64,000 nt of DNA from Hormiphora californensis (Eukaryota > Ctenophora > Tentaculata > Cydippida > Pleurobrachiidae). The stretch is taken from assembly GCA_020137815.1 (NCBI GenBank), contig CM035361.1:2970662-3034661 (forward strand), read 5' to 3'. Under the pieces are notes generated by a model. The model was not told the origin of the DNA. It saw nothing but the letters and a program-made list of their open reading frames with translations, and searched no databases. The translations under genes and the position numbers were made by a program. Positions 57,950-64,000 of the stretch are shown piece by piece; within the stretch, counting starts at the first letter, position 1, and the number at the start of each line of letters is the position of its first letter.

Positions 57950-59295
57950 AAAAGTGCGATGTGCTATTATAGCAATTCTGAAATATGAGTTCTACAAATT
58001 ACAAAAATAGATCAGCTACACAGACACATACACAATATTCGTCTCAATTTTCTCTCCTCCTCTTGTCTTCACTCTACTACTCACGCCCAAAATAACACTC
58101 TAATTCTACACATGGTAGAGCTGTCGAGAATAGGCAGTACCGGGCGGTGAAAGCTACATGAACACACAAAGAAAGATGAGAGAGCAACATGAAAATTGAA
58201 AACATGTAGAAACATAGGAAATGAGAGGAAAGCAAATGCTAAAAGTTGTGTATTGTTGAGTTAGCGCAGGAAAACAATGGAAGACAGGAATAGCATGTCT
58301 CAACAATATGCAATTGTTGTAACTGCTGAGTGCTGAGTATTGTAATTAAGAAATTTCAATTAGTTTTCAAACTAATTTCATGAAATTAGTTTTCAAACTT
58401 TCCGGATCCGGATAGATGTATCATTATCAATATAGCTGTAGAATGGATCTATTATACGTCACCTGCTTTGTGCAGCACATGTGGCGTATAAGCTAAAATG
58501 AAAAGACACACCACCGCATTGCATTTGTCCTGCATATATAATGAGTAGGAGAAGAGCTCGGTCGAGCGTAACTACTAACTAGATCCGGAAAAGGAGGGAA
58601 GTGGTACTACCACTTCCCATCTGCTGTATGGAGCAGTTAGAGCAACACATGCGATGGGAGAACAGCTGTAATACAGATGCAAATAAGATTTAGAATCTTC
58701 CAGCTGTTGCTGAGGAACAAACCTCGCGAGTTACTGTTGGAGGCATCAACAATATTAATAGGACACCACCTACAGTATATTATATATCTCTTAAAATTTC
58801 AATATCTGACAGACATGGTCGTATTATAGGAGACATATAATACCGACCATATGTGTCTCTTGATGGCAGTTGGAAGGAAGCCAAATAAGGGAAGGGATAT
58901 TTCCCTTTATCAGACACAATATGTGTCAAGCATCACTATAAAATCTGGATGCCAACTTGGCGCCACGCCAAAAAATGCTACCGTAATTTTGGACAGGGAA
59001 AATATGAAATTCTTCCTGAAATAAATAACTGAGTCTCTATTCGTCCATATTACTATCATACTATTATTAAAGCAAATAGGGAAATGATGGGTGATGGTTT
59101 TTTTTACCAAATATGGCAAATAGTGTTCCTATTTCCTGGAAATTCCTGGAAATGGCCTTTTGCACGTGTTGTCCCTAGAGGGACCCTGGCAACCTGCCAG
59201 CTTGAGCCTTAAACTGCACGTGCATCCTTGATTCATCTCTCTGCCGGTTGTGTGATTGATCATTTGCTCGATTTGATCTGTTCACCACGTTTCGT
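57950..59295. other. Intergenic, no gene seen
   Basis: AT-rich unique-looking DNA. There are short inverted motifs around 58840 (gtattataggagacatataatac) and a small gcacgtg-containing inverted pair near 59160-59225. No supportable exon. Confidence 0.6.
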
Positions 59296-59299
59296 GAAC

Positions 59300-60356
59300 A
59301 TGACTACTCAACTTCAACACAATCGCCAGCGAGTTTGGAGGAGCCATATGTCGCAAACTGGCGTTGACCCCTATAGACTACGTGATAGAACCCTACAAAA
59401 GAGGTGATTATTATTCAAAAAATGTTGTCAACACACGTAATAACAAAGTATCAATGGCACTAATAAGAAATGACAGTAATACGTGAAAGTATTTTGCAAA
59501 TGTGCTCCTTCATAAAATACTTCAAGACTTGGCAAAAGAGGACCCGTGGTTTTTCTGTCGAAAGAATCCCTGTGGTTAATTTACTGATTTAAAAAATTTC
59601 AAATGATACTACACTATTTGCGTAGTTTACTGTATGACCATCCCGACATTCGCCCGCAGGGCGAGCGGGCTTACTAGTATGCATCAACTGATTTATCAAT
59701 ATCATGAGACTTATATCGAACGAGGCATTGGCAACGAATAAACTTATGAAAATATGAAAGCGAATGTAAAAGTGATTTAACTTTAGTCCCTTATGGGTCC
59801 ATTTAGTTGCAAGATTCCTGATATACCCGCGTGAATTGAATAAACACAGGAATAATTTGTTGAGTAGGTACTGGGGTCCCACCCTTAAGGAATGACGTAA
59901 TCACGATCACACCCTTTTGTGAAGATCTTAGATCATTACTCACTATTGGGTTTTTATAAACGTCATCAAAAAATGAAAAATATTACCTTGTATTGCCTCG
60001 TAAAAAAATCGGTATTGCGAATCTCAATTTTCAGTTTTACATTTCCTTCCTGTTTATATGAATTCAAAGTTGTATCCAACCATATGGAATTCACAGATTC
60101 AAAAAATTCGCCTGCTACTGCAAATGTGAAACAGAAGAAATACAGTCTGCACTGTATTATACTACCTGCACAGTAGAAAAAGCTGCATTCCTCCTCAATG
60201 AATCAATTATCGAGGAAGTAATTGGCTAATTAACATTCCGGAAACTCTGCTGCTGCAGTAACTCTCCGGTTTCCAGAAGTACCTATAACTCTCCGGAAGG
60301 GAGTTGGTACAGACAAATCAACAATGCAACAACACGCCCAGCTATTCTGCAGACAG
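59300..60356 (+). CDS. Possible two exons of an unrecognised gene (weak)
   Basis: ATG at 59300 opens 34 codons (MTTQLQHNRQRVWRSHM, then DPYRLRDRTLQKR) ending at AG|GTGATT (59403). A candidate continuation, 60277-60356, has a good acceptor, the right phase, and reads STYNSPEGSWYRQIN to a GTAAAA donor. Frame and phase agree, but both exons are short, the intron is long, and no further exons were found. Confidence 0.25.
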
Positions 60357-60440
60357 GTAAAATGTTTGTAGGTGTAGCAGAATAGAACTAGTGTCTATAT
60401 CTGGGTGTCGGGTGTGGTAATGATACTATAGTGTGCATTT

Positions 60441-60465
60441 GTTTGTGTGTGTGTGTGTGTGTGTA
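60441..60465. repeat. GT microsatellite
   Basis: (tg)n of about 24 bp. Confidence 0.9.
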
Positions 60466-60561
60466 TTTGTGAACGTGTTGTTTTACTGCCACTTTCTACT
60501 AAATTAGATGAGAAAGCACCCCAGGATTTACTGAAGAATTATTTATTTGTACAAAATATAT

Positions 60562-60631
60562 TACAGTCGGACCCCGATTTAACGGGATTTTTGGGGGAAG
60601 GGTTTGCCCGGTAAATCTGGGTCCGACTGTA
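60562..60631 (+). mobile_element. Short pogo/Tc1-like MITE
   Basis: 70 bp, TACAGTCGGACCCCGATTTA to GGGTCCGACTGTA, both ends intact, TA target. Confidence 0.87.
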
Positions 60632-60822
60632 GACATATATGATAGAAGCTGGCAAAGTTTAGTTGTGTGAGCACTCTGTTGTATTAATAGTCCGCCAAGA
60701 GAGATGGATAGAGAAGGAGAGAGAAGGAGAGAGAGAGTGATATCTCTAATTGCTGTATTTATAGTTCAGCATGAGAGTCTGTGCGTGAGAGAGCTCAAGG
60801 GTCAGGAATATAAGGGTATTAA

Positions 60823-61633
<811 letters not shown>

Positions 61634-61639
61634 ACAATA

Positions 61640-62300
61640 ACAACTCCTCCAGTATGTGGTCCCGCATTACACAAAAAGCTTTATAAACGCCGTTATTAAA
61701 TGGCCTCAAAAGCAGCCTTTGTCTGCACATCCATATTGTCTAGACCACGTTTAACAAATGTCAGTAAAGTTGAAGTTCCATAATAGGTGCTCACAGCTGC
61801 TTGTATTGTCCACCCAACTCCAAGCTTCCCCTCCCATCTCCAGGTACAATAACACTGTCCCTTTATCCAGCAGTGTCGGTATAACAATAGCAGTTGGCCT
61901 GCCCCCTTTATCCAGCGATGACGGATCAAGGGCGTGGTAGACAAGTCTAGCTATTGTAAAGTGCTAGATGTCCATTGTTATGGAGGATAAAAGGGGACAC
62001 TACTACTATAATAGCTGAATTTAACAACATGGTTAGTGTCAAAGCTGTCGCAGAACCGTTGCGTTTAGTTTCTCAATTCAATTCTCTGTATCACTATCAG
62101 TTGTTAGGCGTCTGTTCTATTATAAGTTGCAAATGTTATATTCTATGATTTCTATTACAAATTTTATTTTCTATGATTACCAATAACAGCTGGGTCTAAA
62201 ACTTGGTTTCTGGTAACAGTTATTTCCCACGCTCGAACTACTTGATATCGTAACCAAACATGCTCTGATTCCCCAACTCTTTCCAATTCTAGCTGCGAAG
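61640..62300. other. Intergenic sequence upstream of the lectin gene
   Basis: No gene recognised. A tandem-like pair 'ccctttatccagc' occurs at 61858 and 61904. The promoter of the lectin gene is presumably here. Confidence 0.5.
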
Positions 62301-62305
62301 GAGTT

Positions 62306-63741
62306 ATGCGGTCTCTCATCGGGGTGCTATTCATAGCACTGTCAGTGCAATCACTTATTATACCTGAAAAACTCGAAAAGAGGGAACAGAGGACAGAGAT
62401 TATTTACACTAATGTAGCTGAGGGAAAGGAAACCAAACAGGTTCGTAGATCTCTCTCTCCAGTTGTAGTTACATGTATGTTGTTATAGTTGTTTATCAGG
62501 AACCGACCGAATTAAGTAAACATCCAATCAGAACTCGTTATTTAGGTCACGTGACTGGTTATCAGCCAATCAGGGACTAGTATTTCCTGATTCGGTCGGT
62601 TCCTGCTCTCTCCAGTAGTAGTTACACGTATGTTGTTAAACATAAACAGTTTATGTTACGTGATTTTGTTAAAATTATGTGTGATCTGTGGGCTGATCCC
62701 TGTTAACAACTGAAATAGCATCCGGAACCTAAACTAAACTTGAACGACATTCATTTTACAGACATACAATGTGTTACTAACTAAATTCCCTTCAGTTCAA
62801 GTACTGACTGTGAAACTATATGTCCTTCCCTTTTTCAGTCAAGTACAGGATGGGGCGGTGTGTCCAGCCGGGCGGTAGATGGTGAAACTAGTGGAAATTG
62901 GGGTCACGGATCCTGTACCCATGGAAACAATAGGGGACTCCAGTGGTGGGAGGTCGACCTTGGTTCAAACTATAATATCAGCTACATTGAGGTAACATAT
63001 TCGGCTTAGCGAATGATTTTACAGTGCTGAAACGAAATAACTTTGCATGATTTACGTGCTGAAACGGAATAACTTTGCGTGATTTACGTGCTGAAACGGA
63101 ATAACTTTGCGTAATTTACGTGATGAAACGGAATAACTTTGCGAGATTTACGTGCTGAAACGAAATAACTTTGCGTGATTTGCGTGCTGAAACGAAATAA
63201 CTTTGCGTGATTTATTGGGTCCATATAACAATTACTTTTCGTTTGCAGGTGTACGGTAGGACAGATTGTTGTTCCAGCCGGATCTCTGGTGCTAAGTTGT
63301 GGGTGGGTAACAACCTGTGTAAAACTCTCAGTGATAAGGGGGCTGCCCAGATGGAACATGTTGAATGTGAAAATCCTGATGAGAGCGTCGGAAGGAAGGT
63401 ACGTGGTGTTTCAGGAATTTTTAACTCTTCACAACTTTCTACCTGTGCTACTTTTAGAGAGGGAATTTTAAAAGTTGGTCTCCAAACTAACTCCACTAAA
63501 ATACATTACCAAAAAGTTTCGTTTCATTCGATTATCATAGCCTCGTGCTTTTTCAGATCCGTATCGAGGTTCTGGACTACCTGACACTCTGTGAGGTGAA
63601 AGTAATGGTCAGGTCTTCTCTGGAGTATGAAGTTGACGTGCCTACTGACACCCCCGCAGCCCACAAAGGAGAGGAACATGGAGAGCAGACTAACGTTGCC
63701 ATTCATAAAACAACCGAGCAGAGCAATACTTGCAGTTACGG
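62306..63741 (+). CDS. Secreted F-type lectin (fucolectin-like), 5' part
   Basis: Exons 62306-62440, 62839-62991, 63249-63398 and 63557-63741, phases 0, 0, 0, then phase 2 into an exon beyond the window. Signal peptide MRSLIGVLFIALSVQSLI plus a charged spacer (EKLEKREQRTE). The F-type domain follows: NVAEGKETKQSSTGWGG, RAVDGETSGNWGHGSCTH, WWEVDLGSNYNISYIEVYGR, RTDCCSSR and LCEVKV. The fucose-binding signature His-x26-Arg-x-Asp-x4-Arg is complete (His of CTHG; RTDCCSSR), and the adjacent Cys-Cys pair typical of F-type lectins is present. After the domain comes a hydrophilic linker (VPTDTPAAHKGEEHGEQ). It likely binds L-fucose glycans outside the cell, for recognition or defence. The C-terminus is missing. 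Confidence 0.92.
62497..62605. mobile_element. hAT-like MITE flanked by a longer direct duplication
   Basis: CAGGAACCGACC ... GGTCGGTTCCTG. Instead of an 8-bp duplication, the ~38-bp block ctctctccagt(t/a)gtagttaca... occurs on both sides (about 62452-62488 and 62606-62642). Intron 1 of the lectin gene. Confidence 0.85.
63027..63212. repeat. ~32-bp tandem (ctgaaacggaataactttgcg)
   Basis: Six imperfect copies ending in tgatttacgtg, filling most of the intron between lectin exons 2 and 3. Confidence 0.92.
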
Positions 63742-63879
63742 GTAGGTGCCAAATTGACAAAACCCTGCACTCCCTCTGACCCTAACCTTTGGTGACGCAG
63801 CCACCCCTACACTAGCCGCACAAACGAAGCTAAACCAACTCTATCCTCTCGCTATACTTGCACGCCCCACCTCCCACCC

Positions 63880-63937
63880 TATACATACCCCACCTTCCCC
63901 CTACAGATTCTGTAGGGGGAAGGTGGGGTATGTAGAT
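63880..63937. repeat. Inverted repeat, ~24-bp arms
   Basis: cataccccaccttccccctacag faces ctgtagggggaaggtggggtatg with a short spacer (att). Presumed intron of the lectin gene. Confidence 0.9.
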
Positions 63938-64000
63938 TGTAGGGTGGGAGGAGTACAGATATACAGCTCACACCCCACCAATTCCCTCCTAAAACAGATA

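Noticed and set aside
56212-57950. ORFs of 60-92 residues in the palindromic element
   Set aside because: They mirror each other on the two arms, lack motifs, and arise from inverted duplication.

Overview
The window is a stretch of an intron-rich animal nuclear genome. It has short exons, GT-AG introns of about 100-5000 bp, long microsatellites and many short inverted-repeat transposons. Gene content (a NOMO orthologue, an MCFD2 orthologue, a CCDC170-like coiled-coil gene, an F-type lectin, secreted sushi proteins and an acidic secreted protein resembling coral skeletal proteins) fits an early-branching marine invertebrate such as a sponge or cnidarian. The sequence alone does not decide which.

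Layout. 1-1786 (-): 5' part of a Lys/Pro-rich nuclear-type protein. 2118-16900 (-): complete 26-exon NOMO gene; its frame closes exactly at 1159 codons plus stop. 18049-39732 (-): a coiled-coil gene of at least 22 exons, probably CCDC170-like. Four plus-strand members of one secreted family (signal peptide, a conserved ~145-residue domain, usually sushi modules) are interleaved with these hosts. Two lie inside NOMO introns (6243-6917, 12397-14541), one inside a coiled-coil gene intron (21456-27927), and one diverges from the coiled-coil gene start (40258-41699). The 21-28 kb member is a triplicated array, broken by a 35-bp deletion and by a full-length non-LTR retrotransposon (22874-26152). 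42605-45564 (-): MCFD2-like EF-hand gene. 46696-54379 (+): a 22-exon secreted protein with a SAARP-like N-terminal domain, a Ser/Gly/Asp/Asn/Lys repeat tract and three tandem ten-cysteine modules. 54987-55713 (-): a small unrecognised two-exon gene, convergent with it. 62306-63741 (+): 5' part of an F-type lectin gene.

Two features stand out. The first is the acidic protein at 46.7-54.4 kb with its threefold ten-cysteine module, which I do not recognise as a named domain. The second is a recurring architecture in which minisatellites start on, or within a few bases of, splice donors and acceptors; I count at least a dozen cases in unrelated genes. Other points are a 1.6-kb near-perfect palindromic element, a perfect 72-bp-arm hairpin, a piggyBac-like MITE with both empty and filled paralogous sites, hAT-like MITEs carrying CCAAT and CACGTG boxes, and a homopolymer-inflated block at 34.1-35.9 kb that looks like poor sequence.

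Exon boundaries were read by eye from splice consensus, phase and frame continuity. No alignment or database search was run, so family names rest on recognised motifs.
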